Source of the DNA: Ianthella basta
Taxonomy: Eukaryota > Porifera > Demospongiae > Verongiida > Ianthellidae
Assembly: GCA_964019415.1 (NCBI GenBank)
Contig: OZ025873.1
Coordinates: forward strand, 7,592,234 to 7,656,233
Direction of reading: 5' to 3'
Length of the DNA: 64,000 nt
The position numbers and the translations under genes are program-made. This document shows, in pieces, positions 62,810-64,000 of the stretch (position 1 is its first letter; every line of letters begins with the position of its first letter). The notes under the pieces are model-generated. The model saw only the letters and a list, made by a program, of their open reading frames with translations, was not told the origin of the DNA and searched no databases.

Positions 62810-64000
62810 GGTATAGGACGCGCTGTGTAGCTTGACTCCAACCTTGCTGTTTCTTGTGTACAGTGTAGTAAATGTTATGTCAATGCCACTTATAATGTTA
62901 TTAACTCCTTGTGGTTCAGAGAACATTGTGCATATTCAATTATACCACAATTCACAATTGTTCATATTATAGCTGGGGCTTTCACAACGGAAGTTCATAG
63001 GAAATGTTGTTACACCCACCGACTCTATTCAATTCAATCAAGTTGTATTGTGTGTGTATTCAGTTCTACCTATGTACGTATACACTTCATGAATTAATTA
63101 GGGCTTTCACAGCTGATTTACATGCAAATGTTGTAAGAACCTGTGGGCATTAGATCAGAAAGCTGCCCTCCTTCCTCCCATCCCACACACTGTATAGAGT
63201 ACATCCACTGGTGTCAGTAGGTGTGTGATGGTGCTACGCAGTGCAGGTGAGATCAATTGAATTTGATCATTCAGTGCTCTGTGCTCATCATAAGAACATG
63301 AGTATGGTGGATTGTGTGAGAGATACTGTTGTGTCCACCCACACAGCACATTCTATTTACAGCTACATAGCTATGCAGCATACAAAGTGCAGTACATACT
63401 GTGTATATAGAAAGTCAGAACACAGTCTTGTAAATAAATTATACTAATACACATATGGCACACAATTCACACTAGGACGGCACGTTTGTAGTGGTACACA
63501 ACTAGTTCTGCCATTCACGGCCACACATACAGTTAACTATCAACACCTGTCAATGCCATGAATGCATCAACATACACAGTACCCAGCACACTGGGGACTG
63601 CAACACAGGGTAATGATAATTATGCGTACATCAATCCCACAACTCAGATCTGACCCAGTTGAATGTTTGCAAATGCAAGTGTTATCATTTCTGACAAGAT
63701 GGAACATGGTGCAGTTGTTTCCATGTAATGCTAAGTTACACTGAGTCAGCATTGAGCCACTGCTCTATTCTACTTGTTTCTGGACCTTGTCCACCAGCAT
63801 ACGTACATGGTGGGTGCATCTGGAGACACTGCACTACATGTACACCCCTCATATCTTCTGGAGAGTGTTATATATCCTATAGACTAAGACAGTTGTTATG
63901 GAAACAAAATACTGTACTGAGCAAGGTGGGTGCACTGTGCATACAGTAGCAAACTATGACGTTGATTCTGTAAATGCCTATGCTTATTTAGTTAACTACA
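62810..64000. other. Terminal intergenic region with a repeat copy
   Basis: The block at about 63110-63345 (TGTAAGAACCTGTGGGCA... to ATGGTGGATTGTGTGAGAG) is another copy of the sequence at 61750-61945 and 55085-55285. On the minus strand it lies upstream of the signal-peptide exon, as do the other copies. Beyond it I see no gene. Confidence 0.55.

Overview
The window is animal nuclear DNA from an intron-rich, fairly compact genome. It carries six multi-exon genes that can be rebuilt exon by exon with consistent splice phases, at most a few hundred to about a thousand bases apart. Gene content (INCENP, LYAR, NUP205, an anoctamin, a receptor tyrosine phosphatase with Ig and fibronectin III domains) marks a metazoan. 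An animal copy family related to plant/protist STELLO (DUF288) proteins, together with short intergenic distances, makes an early-branching animal such as a sponge the best guess; this is inference, since no species-specific marker was seen.

Layout. 1-2149 (+): 3' end of an unrecognised acidic protein. 2977-5285 (-): LYAR-type nucleolar zinc-finger protein, 4 coding exons. 5518-11836 (+): INCENP, 12 exons, head-to-head with LYAR across a 232-bp shared promoter. 12401-22728 (+): receptor-type protein tyrosine phosphatase, 22 exons, with an active-looking D1 and a degenerate D2. 23439-39184 (+): nucleoporin NUP205, 31 exons, 2072 codons; its fourth intron holds a separate antisense gene for a small secreted protein with its own TATA box. 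40259-49553 (+): anoctamin (TMEM16), 19 exons, with a probable GC-AG last intron.

50.5-61 kb is different: three large intronless genes of the STELLO/DUF288 glycosyltransferase-like family (51261-53444 +, 56104-58359 -, 58873-61059 +), a decayed fourth copy (about 50578-50890), and a tandemly duplicated 3' flank. In the 3' flanks of these genes, on the opposite strand, lie repeated relics of a small secreted-protein gene, ending in a longer cysteine-containing ORF at 62313-62738. The last kilobase holds only repeat copies and nothing recognisable as a gene.

Intron architecture is striking. Many introns start in a (TG)n microsatellite that itself supplies the GT donor, or in a G/A-rich tract, and many end in long C/T-only tracts (CCCTCC-like) that abut the AG acceptor. 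Dispersed repeats, including a 162-bp MITE with perfect terminal inverted repeats, sit in introns.

Exon coordinates were assigned by eye from reading frame, GT/AG sites and family homology; single-base errors are possible. The gene set covers chromosome segregation (INCENP), nucleolar growth (LYAR), nuclear pore scaffold (NUP205), signalling (RPTP), membrane transport or lipid scrambling (anoctamin) and probable Golgi glycosylation (STELLO-like). I see no sign that these act in one pathway.
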